Both the position numbers and the translations under genes were made by a program. The notes beneath the pieces were generated by a model. It was not told the DNA's origin, did not search any database, and saw only the letters and a list, made by a program, of their open reading frames with translations. A stretch of DNA of 64,000 nt from Myxococcales bacterium (GTDB lineage: Bacteria > Myxococcota_A > Polyangia > Haliangiales > Haliangiaceae), in assembly GCA_016720595.1 (NCBI GenBank), contig JADKKI010000072.1, positions 186,001 to 250,000 on the forward strand. Reading direction: 5' to 3'. Below are positions 19,351 through 34,663 of this stretch, one piece after another; position 1 is the first letter of the stretch; the number at the start of each line of letters is the position of its first letter.

Positions 19351-20451
19351 TCAGGCCGGGCGATCGATTGTGCCGTCGGGCTGGCGCGCGAACCGCCCCG
19401 CATCTCGTGGATGGACGGGCTCGGTGCTCGGCCACGACCAGCCGCCGAACTGGGTGGTCTGGTAGTCGTGGATGGCCTGGTTGATCTCGGCCTTCGTGTT
19501 CATCACGAACGGACCGCGCTGCACCACGGGCTCGCCGATCGGCTGCCCCTGGAGCATCAGCAGCTCGACCTCGCGCGGACCGGTGGCGAGCTGCACCGCG
19601 ACCTCGGGGCGCACCACGGTGACGTGCTGCGCGGGGATCGGACGGCTCGCGATCGAGAGCCCGTCGCCGGTCACGCCGTACAGCCAGCGGTTCACGCCCG
19701 CGGACGCAGGTGGCAGGAGCCACGTGGTGTTCGGCGCGAGCTTGATCGTCCAGATCGCGACGTCGCTCCCGGCCTTCGCGGCGTACGAGCTCGGCGGTGG
19801 CGCGGCGGCGCGCTTGCCGTCGAGGGTGCCGGCGACCACGGTGACGGTGACCTTACCGTCGGCGGCGGTGACGCGCGGGATCACGTGATCCCACAGCATC
19901 GAGAAGTGCGGCTGCGCGAACTTGCTGGCGGCCGGCAGGTTCAGCCAGATCTGAAACAGCTCCACGGGGTTCGGCGCGTCGCGCGCGAGCAGCGGGAACA
20001 TCTCCGCGTGCTGGATCCCCGCGCCGGCGGTCAACCACTGCACATCGCCGCGTCCGTAGCGCGCGGCCGCGCCGAGCGAGTCCGAGTGATCGAGGAGGCC
20101 ACGCCGCACCACGGTCACGGTCTCGAAGCCGCGGTGCGGATGCTGCGGGAACCCGGGGACGCTTCGCCCGTGATACATGCGCCAGCCCTCACGGCCGGCG
20201 AAGTCCATCCCGAGCTCGCGGCCCTCGAGTGACGCGGCGGGGCCGAGCACGTCGTTGCCGAGCGGATACGAGTCGTCGTGGTGGACGCAGAACAGGAACG
20301 GATCCGGCGTGGGCCATGGCTGTGGGGAGGGCGGGAGCGGCGTGATCCCGAGGATCGCCGAACCGGCTTCGCCGCCGCCGGGCGAGCAGGCGAGGAGGCT
20401 CGCTCCCGCACCGATCCACTTGAGCGCGTCACGTCGAGACAGGACCGTCAC
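19351..20451 (-). CDS. Exported pirin-family protein (Tat-type leader with lipobox)
   Basis: A 366-residue bicupin of the pirin family. The four N-terminal-cupin metal ligands are present: HPHRGFETVT (His104, His106) and GIQHAEMF (His148, Glu150). Pirins bind Fe and act as quercetinases or transcription cofactors, normally in the cytosol. Here an N-terminal leader with SRRDALKWIGAGASLLAC precedes the cupins: a twin-arginine-like motif followed by a lipobox at Cys22. This suggests folded, metal-loaded export and lipid anchoring. The second cupin (about 240-320) is recognisable but lacks clear ligands, as usual. It converges on the 59-residue gene and is divergent from gap. Confidence 0.88.
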   Translation of the reverse strand: MTVLSRRDALKWIGAGASLLACSPGGGEAGSAILGITPLPPSPQPWPTPDPFLFCVHHDDSYPLGNDVLGPAASLEGRELGMDFAGREGWRMYHGRSVPGFPQHPHRGFETVTVVRRGLLDHSDSLGAAARYGRGDVQWLTAGAGIQHAEMFPLLARDAPNPVELFQIWLNLPAASKFAQPHFSMLWDHVIPRVTAADGKVTVTVVAGTLDGKRAAAPPPSSYAAKAGSDVAIWTIKLAPNTTWLLPPASAGVNRWLYGVTGDGLSIASRPIPAQHVTVVRPEVAVQLATGPREVELLMLQGQPIGEPVVQRGPFVMNTKAEINQAIHDYQTTQFGGWSWPSTEPVHPRDAGRFARQPDGTIDRPA

Positions 20452-20518
20452 TGGGTCACCAGGATACGACGGTCTGTCCCTGGCAGCACCCGGTGAATCG
20501 ATCTAGGGTGCGCGGCAT

Positions 20519-21526
<1,008 letters not shown>

Positions 21527-21528
21527 TC

Positions 21529-22731
<1,203 letters not shown>

Positions 22732-23054
22732 CCTCGCTAGCCTCGAGTCGCGGTACTTCACGAGAACGCGTACCCGCTCGGCTCGCCGTGGGCTGCGTCA
22801 CGGATGGGCGTCGGGCGCAGCGCCTGCCGAAGAACCACCGACGCCTGCGCGAGCGAGGGCAAGGTACGTGCGGGGCGTGAAGCCGCCGTCGTAGTTCACA
22901 GTCGCCGCCCCGACCCCATCCGCTCCGCGGTCGCCCACGGCGAGCACGTCGCGGTGGCGTCGCGCGTGGCGCACCTAGGCTCGACACGCGACCACGCCTT
23001 CCCCCACAGCGCGCGTGGGTACTGGAACGAGCGCGAAGGTGTACAGCGGTTGGC
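22732..23054. other. Intergenic gap between pgk and the mscS-type gene
   Basis: 323 bp between convergent genes. No terminator hairpin with a T tract is visible. The only coding hint is a 58-codon frame on the minus strand (22974-22798, GTG start) ending in NYDGGFTPRTYLALARAGVG. Its codon bias is high-GC like its neighbours, but it has no recognisable family. It may be a gene remnant or chance. Confidence 0.4.
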
Positions 23055-24587
23055 TCAGTGCGCGTCGTTGATCCCGAAGAAGCCGCGGATCTTGCCGAGC
23101 AGGTCCTGCTTCGCGGTCTGCATGCGGTTGCGGTGCTGGTCGTCGCGCTCGTCGCGCACGGCGGTCAGCGCGTTCTTGCGCTGGACGAGGATCTCGGCGA
23201 TCTGGTCCGCGATCTGTGGGGTGTCGCGGAGGACGAGCTGGAACGCCGCCTTGGTGACGCGATAGGTGACGAGGTCGGTGGCGGCGACCACGGTGGCCGT
23301 GCGCGCCTCGCCGGTCATCAGGGACATCTCGCCGAAGAACTGCCCGGCGTGGAGCAGGGCGACCTGGCGCTCCTCGCGACCCTTCCCGATCCGCACCGCG
23401 GCGTCGCCATGGACGAGCATGTACAGGCCGTCGTCGTTGTCGCCTTCTCGGCACACTGCCTCGCCGCGCGCGAACGGCATCGGGATCAGGTGGGCGGCGA
23501 GGTTCTCGCGCAGCTCGGGAGACAGGCCGCGGAACAGGTCGACCGCGGACAGGGCGGCGAGCCGCTCGGCGAGATCCTCGCTCTGCTTGCGCGCATCGCG
23601 CTCCGTGGTCTCGTGGGTGAGGAACACGCTGCTCGCGGGGATCGACAGCGGGATCCCGGCGCGGCGCAGCGCGAACCAGATCCGGATCCGCACCGCGCTG
23701 TCGGTGCCGTCGTCGACGTTCAGGTCGGTGAGCCAGTAGCGGACCTCGTAGACCGCGAAGCTGTCGCGGACACCGTAGAACACCACGTTCGCGGCGGGCT
23801 CGGTCGCCATGTTCGGGACGGGCTCGACGAGGGCGGCGGTGACCGCGGTGATGACCTCGGTCGGCGGGGTGCGAAAATCGACGAAGAACTCGAGCCGGCG
23901 GCGGAGCTGCGTGGGCTCGCCGATCCGCTGGCCGAGGATCGTGACCTGGCTCTTCACCAGGCTGCCGTTCGGGATGATCACGGTCTCCCAGTTGCGCGTC
24001 TCGATCGCGGTGTAGCGCCAGCGGATCTCGGTGACCTTGCCCGTCGGCTGGCCGGCGCCGAGCGTGATCCAGTCGCCGACCTTGACGCTCTTGTCGAGCT
24101 GGAGCGAGAGCCCGCCCATCACGTTGCCGAGCGTGTCCTGCAGCGAGAAGCCGATCACGGCGGTGAGGACGGCCGAGGTGGTGATCAGGCCCGCGATCGA
24201 GAACCCGGCCTTCTTGCCCACGACGATGAACACCACGAGCACGCCCACCGCCGTGACCAGATCGATCATGATCCGTGGCAGCACGAAGCCCACGCGAGGG
24301 AGCAGCACGCGGAACGCCGCCGTGGTCCCGAGGTTCACGATCAGGAGCAGCTCGAACGCGAGGGTGCTGATCTCGGCGGTGTGCGGGTCGTAGTCCCCGG
24401 CGGCCTGCGCCGCAGCCACGAGGACCGAGATCAGGTGCCCGATCAGGAGCGTGGTCGCGGCGCGCATGTGGTAGCGCTCCACGCCCTTGGCGCGCGACAC
24501 GAGGACGCGCACCACGAGGAACGCGAGCACGATGAACGGCGTGCGCGCGTCCCATCCCTGTTCGGCCAGCGCGGCCCAGAAGCCCAC
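23055..24587 (-). CDS. MscS-family mechanosensitive channel with C-terminal cyclic-nucleotide-binding domain
   Basis: A 510-residue inner-membrane protein. About four N-terminal hydrophobic segments precede the MscS pore helix and beta domain (about 130-215), including GFSLQDTLGNVMGGLSLQL and VKVGDWITL. The mixed alpha/beta vestibule follows to about 340. Residues about 365-475 form a cyclic-nucleotide-binding domain with FARGEAVCREGD and the phosphate cassette GQFFGEMSLMTGEARTATV, which keeps the Glu and Arg that hold the ligand. Such fusions are known in some bacteria as cyclic-nucleotide-gated MscS relatives. The last 35 residues are basic. It is likely gated by ligand as well as, or instead of, membrane tension. 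Confidence 0.93.
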   Translation of the reverse strand: MGFWAALAEQGWDARTPFIVLAFLVVRVLVSRAKGVERYHMRAATTLLIGHLISVLVAAAQAAGDYDPHTAEISTLAFELLLIVNLGTTAAFRVLLPRVGFVLPRIMIDLVTAVGVLVVFIVVGKKAGFSIAGLITTSAVLTAVIGFSLQDTLGNVMGGLSLQLDKSVKVGDWITLGAGQPTGKVTEIRWRYTAIETRNWETVIIPNGSLVKSQVTILGQRIGEPTQLRRRLEFFVDFRTPPTEVITAVTAALVEPVPNMATEPAANVVFYGVRDSFAVYEVRYWLTDLNVDDGTDSAVRIRIWFALRRAGIPLSIPASSVFLTHETTERDARKQSEDLAERLAALSAVDLFRGLSPELRENLAAHLIPMPFARGEAVCREGDNDDGLYMLVHGDAAVRIGKGREERQVALLHAGQFFGEMSLMTGEARTATVVAATDLVTYRVTKAAFQLVLRDTPQIADQIAEILVQRKNALTAVRDERDDQHRNRMQTAKQDLLGKIRGFFGINDAH

Positions 24588-24616
24588 GACCAGACTCTAA
24601 CGCGGTTCGCGGAGCG

Positions 24617-25603
24617 TCACTTCTTGCCGAACCACTTCTGCTCGGCCTCGCGCGTGGCGGCAAAGCCGGCCTTGGTCGAGAGGAAGGTCTCCACCAGGGC
24701 GGCGACGCCGAGATCGTGCGGCTTGCAGCGGGCGCGCCCGGTCAGGGTGCCCAGGGGAAGCGCGGCCTTGGCGCCGTCGGGCTTCCAGCGCAGCGCACCG
24801 TCCTCGGCCTCGGTGACCGTGTACGCCGCGGCGCCGTAGGCCTTCTGCGTCCCGGCGATCTTGATCGCGTAGGTGCTCGGGGCCGTGACCACCGCGGTGA
24901 TCGCCTGCGGATCGAGCCCGTCCGCCGCATCGGTCGCGAGCGCGGCGTGTGCCTGATCGCGCGGCTTCTTCGCGATCACGGTGGCGCCTTGCTTGACCGT
25001 CCAGGCATCGAGATCCGCGGAGCCGGCGAGCGTGTACGTCACCTTGCCGTCGGTCGAATCGAAGCCGAGCTTGATCTGCAGCGCGGGCGCGGCGATCACG
25101 AGCGCCTTGAACCACGTCGCGCCCTCCTCGGTGTCCACGCCCACGACCTTGCCCAGCGGCACGGCCGGCTTGCCTGGCTGGGTCAGCGACACCAGGCCCG
25201 CAGCGTCGACCTCGATCGTCCACGGCAGCGGCGCCACCTGGTAGTTGCGGCCCTTGCGATCCACACCGGTCCACACGAACTTCTGACCGTCGATCACGAC
25301 CTCGGTGGCGGTCGACCCGCCGACGCGGCCGCACGGCCCGGTGATGTCGCCCGTGGCCGCCAGGGCGAGCAGCGGCTCACCGGCGGGCGTGGTCCACGTC
25401 AGCACCGGCGCCTTGATCGGCGCTGCCGAGCCCGATCCGGCCGACGCGGATCCGGATCCCGATCCCGAGCCGGATCCTGACCCCGACGCGACCGCCGAGC
25501 CGGAGCCCTGCGGCTCGACCTTCGGTGCGTCCTTGGACTTCTTCGATCCACACGCGCTCGCGAATACGAACAAGCAGACGCAGGCCGCGCGGAGGTGACT
25601 CAC
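24617..25603 (-). CDS. Putative lipoprotein with Ser/Gly repeat linker
   Basis: A 328-residue lipoprotein (lipobox ASAC, Cys18). After the anchor comes a Ser-Gly-rich linker (about 33-62, alternating SG/SA) that would space the mature domain from the membrane. The remaining 260 residues are beta-rich with no recognised family; WTTPAGEPLLALAATGDITG and PLGKVVGVDTEEGATWFKAL are typical phrases. The linker is encoded by simple GGATCC/GGATCG-like repeats that could be prone to slippage. It is followed by the mscS-type gene 29 bp downstream on the same strand, so the two may share a transcript. Confidence 0.7.
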   Translation of the reverse strand: MSHLRAACVCLFVFASACGSKKSKDAPKVEPQGSGSAVASGSGSGSGSGSGSASAGSGSAAPIKAPVLTWTTPAGEPLLALAATGDITGPCGRVGGSTATEVVIDGQKFVWTGVDRKGRNYQVAPLPWTIEVDAAGLVSLTQPGKPAVPLGKVVGVDTEEGATWFKALVIAAPALQIKLGFDSTDGKVTYTLAGSADLDAWTVKQGATVIAKKPRDQAHAALATDAADGLDPQAITAVVTAPSTYAIKIAGTQKAYGAAAYTVTEAEDGALRWKPDGAKAALPLGTLTGRARCKPHDLGVAALVETFLSTKAGFAATREAEQKWFGKK

Positions 25604-25671
25604 CCGCGCATCATAGATGCGCCAGCGAGCTCCTCCAAACGGTCGTCGCGCGGATTGCGCGTGCCGAGCGC

Positions 25672-27957
<2,286 letters not shown>

Positions 27958-27959
27958 GA

Positions 27960-29867
27960 CTAGTCGACCTGCTTTCCTTGAGTCTCGGAAGCCAATAATT
28001 CTTTGAGGCGCGCGACCTCTTCGTGGTCGCCCTTGCGCTCGGCCTGCGCGAGCTGCGCCAGGAGGCGCGCGCGATCGCGATCGCCGCTGCGGCCCGCATC
28101 GCGCAGGCTGTTCTGGAGCTCGTTGTGGCCCACGGTGGCGGCTTGATGCGTCAGGTTGCTGGTCATCTTGATCAGCTCGGCGCGAGGGTCTTTCGTCTCG
28201 GCGTACTTGCCGGAGAGGACTTGTTCGGCCGAGGACTTGGGCAACGTCACGGGGGCTAGCTCATGGAGGGACTTACCCTCCCGAGCCGCGGAATACATGT
28301 CGCGAAGGCGCTTGTCCGTCAAGAGCCAAAAAGCCTTGTCTGCTTCGACGGTTGCGATCAGGGAGGGGTGATCTGCCAGGAGGGTGATGACCTCCAGCTC
28401 CTCGATCGAGACCTTCACGTCCGAGACGGGTGCCGGGCCGCCCTCGGCGCGTGCGCGGTCGTCAGGAGAATTCGGGGGAGAATTCGGGTGTCCCTGGCCA
28501 CGCGGCCCTCCCTGACCCCCGCCCTGGGAGGCGCGCCCGACGGCATTGCGCACCACCGCCGTATCGACTCCGAGCGCGGTCGCCAAGGTGTGGAGGAGTA
28601 GATCACGCTGGACCTGGTTCGCAACTTTCCCGAGGAGCCGGCCGGCGTCGTCGAGGGCCCGCGCCCGTGCGTCGGAGTTGCCCCGGGCCTTGCCCCAGAC
28701 CTCGTTGGCGAAGTACTCGATCCCGCCCTGCGCCCGGTCCACCGCCTCGCGCAACATCAGCGCGCCACCGCCGGCGACCATGCTGTCCGGATCCACCCCA
28801 TCCGCGAGCGGGCCGGCGCCGCCGGACTTGCCGTGGCCCGGGCGCCTGGCGACCTGGACCTCGACCTCGGCCTCGACGCACATCTGCAGCGCGTGCATCG
28901 TGGCCTTGTAGCCGGCGCGATCCCCGTCATAGAGCAGCACCACGCGCTCGGTCAGGCGCTTGAGCGCGGTGACCTGCTCGATCGTGAGCGCGGTCCCGAG
29001 TGGCGCCACCACCTCGGTGAACCCGGCCTGGTGCAGCGTGATCACGTCGAAGTTGCCCTCGACCAGCACCACGCGCTTCTGCGCCTGCATCGCCTCGCGC
29101 GCCTGGGCGAGCCCGAACAGCAGCTTGGACTTCTTGTAGACCGCGCTCTCGGGGCTGTTGATGTACTTCGGCGGCTCGCTGCCATCCGGCGACGGCTGCG
29201 GCACTCCGACCAGCCGTGACGAGAACCCGACGACCTCGCCACCGGGCACCATCACGGGACACACCAGGCGATCACGGTTGCGGTCGTAGTAGCCGCTGCT
29301 CGGGCGCGGCGAGATCAGGCCCACGCGGACCGCGAGCTCGAGATCGACGCGCTTGGCCTTCAGGTGATCGGCGAGCAGCCCCCACTCCTGGGGCGCATAG
29401 CCGAGCTGGAACTTGTCCGCGGTCTCCGTGGTGACGCCGCGCTTCGCGAGATATGCCCGGCCGGGCTCGCCACGCTTGTCGGCGAGCAGCTCGCGATAGA
29501 ACGCGGTCGCCATCCGGTTGATGTCGAGCATCGCGACCCGCTCGCCGCGCGCCTTGCGGAGCTCGGGCGCCTCCTCGATCCGCGGCACCTCGATCCCGAA
29601 CCGGTTCGCGAGCTGCTCCGCGGCCTCGACGAAGCTCTTGCCCTCGAGCTCCATGATGAACGTGAACACGTCGCCGTGCTTCTGGCACCCGAAGCAGTGG
29701 AAGAAGCCCTTGTCGGGGGAGACGTTGAACGAGGGGGTCTTCTCGCCGTGGAACGGGCACAGCCCCTTCCAGTTGCGCCCGGCCTTGCGCAGCTGCACGT
29801 GCTGCCCGATCACCTGGATGATGTCGGCCGCATCGCGGATCTGCGTGATCACGTCGTCAGGAATCAT
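27960..29867 (-). CDS. dnaG: DNA primase
   Basis: A 635-residue primase that lays RNA primers for lagging-strand replication. The N-terminal CHC2 zinc-binding domain has Cys37, His40, Cys58 and Cys61 ([17 protein letters not shown]). The RNA polymerase core includes [20 protein letters not shown]. The TOPRIM metal-binding motifs are [18 protein letters not shown] and [12 protein letters not shown]. The C-terminal DnaB-interaction region is divergent and is preceded by a Gly/Gln/Pro-rich linker (about 445-480). It is translationally close-coupled to rpoD, 2 bp downstream. Confidence 0.98.
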   Translation of the reverse strand: MIPDDVITQIRDAADIIQVIGQHVQLRKAGRNWKGLCPFHGEKTPSFNVSPDKGFFHCFGCQKHGDVFTFIMELEGKSFVEAAEQLANRFGIEVPRIEEAPELRKARGERVAMLDINRMATAFYRELLADKRGEPGRAYLAKRGVTTETADKFQLGYAPQEWGLLADHLKAKRVDLELAVRVGLISPRPSSGYYDRNRDRLVCPVMVPGGEVVGFSSRLVGVPQPSPDGSEPPKYINSPESAVYKKSKLLFGLAQAREAMQAQKRVVLVEGNFDVITLHQAGFTEVVAPLGTALTIEQVTALKRLTERVVLLYDGDRAGYKATMHALQMCVEAEVEVQVARRPGHGKSGGAGPLADGVDPDSMVAGGGALMLREAVDRAQGGIEYFANEVWGKARGNSDARARALDDAGRLLGKVANQVQRDLLLHTLATALGVDTAVVRNAVGRASQGGGQGGPRGQGHPNSPPNSPDDRARAEGGPAPVSDVKVSIEELEVITLLADHPSLIATVEADKAFWLLTDKRLRDMYSAAREGKSLHELAPVTLPKSSAEQVLSGKYAETKDPRAELIKMTSNLTHQAATVGHNELQNSLRDAGRSGDRDRARLLAQLAQAERKGDHEEVARLKELLASETQGKQVD

Positions 29868-29951
29868 CTCGATCGAGCCCTATCCCCCAGGGCGAGCACA
29901 AACCGGGACCATGACCGATCCGGTCGGCAAACGCGAGCGCGACCAATCGCC

Positions 29952-30173
29952 TTAGTGTTCCGATGTAGGTGCGGTCGTGATTGGTGGCTTCGTGCGGCTT
30001 CCGTCGACGAGGACGTAGACCACCAGCACCAGCGTGAGCGCGATCCACAGGCCGAGAATGGTCTGGATCGCCTTGGTGGTTCCGGCGGCGACCTTGGGAC
30101 CGTGATCTTCATGACCGAGGTCGTGCCGGTGCTTCTTGCGCGGCGTCCCGGCGGTCTCGCTGTCGGCGCTCAT
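29952..30173 (-). CDS. Small single-span membrane protein
   Basis: Starting at MSADSETAGTPRKKHRHD (30173) gives 73 residues; a further ATG 12 codons upstream is possible. The N-terminal half is basic and His-rich (KKHRHDLGHEDHG). One transmembrane helix (about residues 37-59, ending LTLVLVVYVLV) and a short polar tail follow. By the positive-inside rule the basic end is cytoplasmic. The His-rich stretch could bind metal. No family is recognised. It sits between the MshEN gene upstream and dnaG downstream on the same strand. Confidence 0.55.
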   Translation of the reverse strand: MSADSETAGTPRKKHRHDLGHEDHGPKVAAGTTKAIQTILGLWIALTLVLVVYVLVDGSRTKPPITTAPTSEH

Positions 30174-30234
30174 CGGGCGGAACGTGCCGTAACGGGCCCG
30201 CGTCGTCAACGATTGAGGAGGCTTCCCAGAGCGA

Positions 30235-31722
30235 CTAGCGGCTGGCGTCGCGCATCAGGCGCGCGAACGCGGCGCCCGCGGCGGCGGCGATCGACTCGGC
30301 AGTGCCGGAGGGTGTGTCGGTCTCGGTCACCATCGCGATCACGCACATCACCTGACCGGCGATCGAGATCGGCACGACGGCGAGCTCACCCTCCGCCCCC
30401 AGCGAGGCCATCAGCAGCTGATCGAGGGGCCCGAGGTCACCGAGCGCCGCCCGGACCGTGGTGTTCCTGTGCGAGGCACGCGGGACCAGGCCGGGTTGAT
30501 CGAGAGGCACCGAGATCTCGGCCTCCGGCGCGCCCGATCGACAGAACCCCCGCCAGCTCGTGGCGATCCCGCCGCGGACCACGAGCAGGCTCGCCGCGCG
30601 ACACGGCGGCATGAACCGGAACAGCGCGTCGATGATCAGCGCGGCGACCTTGTCGCGATCGACGCCGCGACGGATCGCGCGTGTGGCCTCACCCAGGGTC
30701 TTGCCCTCGGACGCGCTGGTGCCGCCGCCCGGTGTCAGCGCGACACGGCGGATCGCGATCCGCCCGAGCGCGGCCTTGGTGGGGATTGGCCCCGAGCCGG
30801 GCGGCTCCGCGACGGGGATCGGGACGGCGGGAGGCTCCTCCGGGCCATCGGCGATCGTGCGGACATAGCGGCGGCGCTCCCGGCCCGAGGAGTTGTCCTC
30901 CTCGACCGGCGTCGGCACCGCGAGCTCGTCCCCCGCGTCCGAGGGCGGCAGATCGTCGAGGTTCGCGAGCGCGCCCGCAGGGTGGTCCTCCGCCTGGGTC
31001 GTGGCGCGCTCGATCGTGGGCTCGAGCAGGACATCGTCATCGTCGAGCTGTTCGACAGCTTCCTCTGGGGCTTCCTCGGCGGGCGGCTCCGCGCCGGTGT
31101 AGCCGAGGTCGATGTCGATCGCGAGATCCTCGATCGGATCCCGGCTGAGGTGCGGATGGGTCAGCGCCCGCTCGGCCGTGGACTCGAGCGGGATCTCCGG
31201 GTCCGATTCCGGGTCCTCGATCTCGATGCTGTGGAACGACTGGCGGCTCGGCCCAGGCGAGCGCATGAACCGCGAGGTGCGCGGGATACCGTAGACCTTC
31301 TCGAGCTGATAGCGGATGCGGAGCTCGGCGGCGACCGCGGGGATCAGCAGATCAGGCTCGACGCACAGCTCGTCGGCGACGATCGCGAGCGCCTTGGGCG
31401 ACAGCGGGCCGCTCGCGGCGATCACGATCTTGCGCTCGGGACCGACGCGCACGAGCGGCACCACCGACAGCTTCTGCGCGACGTCGGCGGACAGCAGGAG
31501 CTGGAGCTCCTTGTCGACCTTCTCGAAGTGGCGGGCGAGCGCCGCGGGCAGGCTGTGCTGCTGCCCGAGGGCGCTCGACAGCTGATCGAGATCGAGAAAT
31601 CCGAGCTCGATCAGGTTGGTGCCGACGCGGGCACCCCAGAGGACCTGGGCGCGAAGCGCCTGGTCGAGTTGCTCCACCGTGAGGAGCCCCGCCGCCACCA
31701 GAAGCTCCCCGAGCCGGGCCAT
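30235..31722 (-). CDS. MshEN-domain protein (predicted c-di-GMP receptor) with GAF-like C-terminus
   Basis: A 495-residue soluble protein. Residues 3-26 (RLGELLVAAGLLTVEQLDQA, ending in Gln26) and 32-55 (RVGTNLIELGFLDLDQLSSA, ending in Gln55) match the tandem 24-residue motif RLGxxLxxxGxLxxxxLxxxLxxQ. That motif binds c-di-GMP in the MshE N-terminal domain of type II/IV secretion ATPases. The rest of the MshEN fold runs to about 150. An acidic, Pro-rich linker (about 165-310) leads to a C-terminal domain (about 345-495) with a GAF-like pattern (CRAASLLVVRGG, LAVVPISIAGQVMCVIAM). There is no ATPase domain, so this is a stand-alone receptor that could link c-di-GMP to another output. Confidence 0.8.
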   Translation of the reverse strand: MARLGELLVAAGLLTVEQLDQALRAQVLWGARVGTNLIELGFLDLDQLSSALGQQHSLPAALARHFEKVDKELQLLLSADVAQKLSVVPLVRVGPERKIVIAASGPLSPKALAIVADELCVEPDLLIPAVAAELRIRYQLEKVYGIPRTSRFMRSPGPSRQSFHSIEIEDPESDPEIPLESTAERALTHPHLSRDPIEDLAIDIDLGYTGAEPPAEEAPEEAVEQLDDDDVLLEPTIERATTQAEDHPAGALANLDDLPPSDAGDELAVPTPVEEDNSSGRERRRYVRTIADGPEEPPAVPIPVAEPPGSGPIPTKAALGRIAIRRVALTPGGGTSASEGKTLGEATRAIRRGVDRDKVAALIIDALFRFMPPCRAASLLVVRGGIATSWRGFCRSGAPEAEISVPLDQPGLVPRASHRNTTVRAALGDLGPLDQLLMASLGAEGELAVVPISIAGQVMCVIAMVTETDTPSGTAESIAAAAGAAFARLMRDASR

Positions 31723-31745
31723 TGTCCAACGCCCACTGTATCAAA

Positions 31746-32810
<1,065 letters not shown>

Positions 32811-32863
32811 GCGGGGCGTTGTACCAGCGATCACAATGGCAGTCCGCACCCGGGTGGAAATGG

Positions 32864-32891
32864 TTGATCGCCGGCGGGAGGGCCGTTACAA
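32864..32891 (+). promoter_or_regulatory. Candidate sigma-70 promoter for the lipoprotein gene at 32920
   Basis: TTGATC (32864-32869) and TTACAA (32886-32891) are separated by 16 bp. They lie about 30 bp before the ATG at 32920, with a GGGAG ribosome-binding site in between. The -10 box is a weak match, so this is tentative. Confidence 0.3.
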
Positions 32892-32919
32892 AGCACCATC
32901 TTTCGCCGGGAGACCGTCC

Positions 32920-33888
32920 ATGCGCTTTGCTTCCCTAGCCTCCGCCCTCGCCCTCGCCCTGACCTCCGCCGCCTGTGGCGATGATGGGGGCTCGACCCCG
33001 CCCGTCGACGCGAAGGTCGCGGACATCGGCTTCAACAAGCCGACCGCGCCGCTCAAGGCCGCGTTCGAGATGTCGAAGAACAACTGGGTGGAGCTCGGCG
33101 CCGCCAACCTCAGCTGCCTCGGCATGGCCAACACCGACATGCCGACCACGGTGGACGTCAACCTGACCACCCGCGTCGACGACTTCCAGAGCGGCAATGC
33201 GCGCCCGGCGACCTCGGTGACCGCGTACGCGAACCAGGACACCGCAACGCCGTTCAACGCGGCGGTGGTCTCGGACACCAACGCGATGGTGACGGTCAGG
33301 ATCCCGATGGGCACCAAGCGGTTCGGCTTCAAGATGACCGAGGCCAACTCGCTCGACACGCTGCTCCTCAACCAGACCGTCGATCCGTCGACGATGGCGC
33401 AGACGCTGTCGCACATCCAGATCGTGTCGACCGCCACCGCGCAGACGCTGCCCGCGCTGATCGGCGTGTCGCGCACCCCGGGCACCGGCATCCTCGCCGG
33501 CGCGGTCCGCGACTGCGGCGACCCCACCCGCACCGGGCACACCGGGCCGATGGAGATGGCGAACTTCATCGCCACGGTGTCGAGCACCGAGGCCACGCTG
33601 ACCAGCACCCCGGACTCGGTGGCGCACCTCTCCGGCGTGGACACCTACTACTTCTCGGCCTCGGTCGGCCTCCCGGTCCGCCACTCGCAGCAGGACTTCT
33701 CGTCGAAGGACGGCCTGTTCATGGCGATCGAGATGGCGCCGACCCCGACCGCCTACGTCCAGGTCTGGGGCTACAAGAACGAAGCAGATCTCGCCGCGGA
33801 CAAGCTGAGCCTCGTGGCGCAGCTGAAGACCGCCGTGATCGCCGACGTCGTGATCACGGGCTCGTACGAGCCGCTCCGCTCCAACTGA
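32920..33888 (+). CDS. Putative lipoprotein, 322 aa
   Basis: The ATG at 32920 is preceded by GGGAG at a good distance. This start gives a clean signal peptide and lipobox SAAC (Cys19), whereas the longer frame would bury them. The mature part is Thr/Asp-rich and beta-strand-like throughout, with a [13 protein letters not shown] linker after the anchor as in many myxobacterial lipoproteins. Only two cysteines occur in the mature domain (LSCLGMAN and [10 protein letters not shown]). No family is recognised. The product should be in the periplasm or at the surface. It is divergent from the aldolase gene. Confidence 0.72.
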   Translation: MRFASLASALALALTSAACGDDGGSTPPVDAKVADIGFNKPTAPLKAAFEMSKNNWVELGAANLSCLGMANTDMPTTVDVNLTTRVDDFQSGNARPATSVTAYANQDTATPFNAAVVSDTNAMVTVRIPMGTKRFGFKMTEANSLDTLLLNQTVDPSTMAQTLSHIQIVSTATAQTLPALIGVSRTPGTGILAGAVRDCGDPTRTGHTGPMEMANFIATVSSTEATLTSTPDSVAHLSGVDTYYFSASVGLPVRHSQQDFSSKDGLFMAIEMAPTPTAYVQVWGYKNEADLAADKLSLVAQLKTAVIADVVITGSYEPLRSN

Positions 33889-33913
33889 CCCGACATCGGG
33901 TACCGTTGCGCAA

Positions 33914-34663
33914 GTGACGGCTCCTCCCGCACGTCCTCGGACCCCGACCGACGGCCGCGATGCGCTGATCGCGTGGGCCGTGGTCGCCGCGCTGGTGGCG
34001 GCCCTGGTCCGGATCAACATCACGCTGCCCGCGATCGGCCACCTCGGCTCCGCGCTGGTGGCGGTGCTCTTCCTCTATGTCCCCGTGTTCTATGCGTGGC
34101 GGCGCACCGAGGACCTCTACGACTACGGGTTCCACGCCGCGCCGGTGAAGCAGGGCCTGCTCACCGCGGCAGGAGCGTTCGGCGTGATCTTCCCGGTGTT
34201 CGCGCTCGGCTACTTCGCGTTCTACGAGATCGCGTGCAACTCCGAGCTGCTCGCGCACCTGGTCCCGCACAACATGTGCTCGCGCTACGGCGGCCTCGCC
34301 GGGCTTCACGCGCCGGCGATGACCCAGAAGCTCCTCGAGTTCTGCGCGGTGCAGCTCGTGGTCGTCGCGCTCCCCGAGGAGCTGTTCTTCCGCGGCTTCC
34401 TGCTCGGTCTGCTCGAGCGCCACTTCCCGCCCAAGCGCAGGATCCTCGGCGGGGGCGTCGGCCTCGCGCTCGTGATCTCCGCGGCGATGTTCGCGCTGAT
34501 CCACCTCCCCAAGGATGGCGATCCACGTGCGCTGGCGACGTTCTTTCCCGGCCTCCTGTTCGGCTGGATGCGCTCCGCCACCGGCTCGATCATGGCCTCG
34601 ACGTTGACCCACGCGGGCTCGAACATCCTGATCCGGTTCCTCGATCTGATGGTGCTGCGGTGA
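33914..34663 (+). CDS. CPBP-family intramembrane protease
   Basis: A 249-residue protein with about six to seven transmembrane segments, starting at GTG. The CPBP (Rce1/CAAX-like) catalytic motifs are seen: [12 protein letters not shown] (tandem Glu and Arg), FALIHLPK (His) and the C-terminal HAGSN. Members cleave substrates within the membrane or process C-terminal tags. In myxobacteria some act as rhombosortase-like myxosortases, but no MYXO-CTERM-tailed protein is visible in this window to support that. It shares a GTGA overlap with the HAD phosphatase gene downstream, so the two are translationally coupled. Confidence 0.9.
   Translation: MTAPPARPRTPTDGRDALIAWAVVAALVAALVRINITLPAIGHLGSALVAVLFLYVPVFYAWRRTEDLYDYGFHAAPVKQGLLTAAGAFGVIFPVFALGYFAFYEIACNSELLAHLVPHNMCSRYGGLAGLHAPAMTQKLLEFCAVQLVVVALPEELFFRGFLLGLLERHFPPKRRILGGGVGLALVISAAMFALIHLPKDGDPRALATFFPGLLFGWMRSATGSIMASTLTHAGSNILIRFLDLMVLR

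Noticed and set aside
23058..24839. 593-codon plus-strand frame opposite the MscS-type gene
   Set aside because: Shadow frame; translation is His/Asp/Arg/Leu-rich without domains.
33914..34663. Definite assignment of the CPBP protease as a myxosortase
   Set aside because: No protein with a MYXO-CTERM-type C-terminal tail is visible in the window, so only the CPBP family call is supported.
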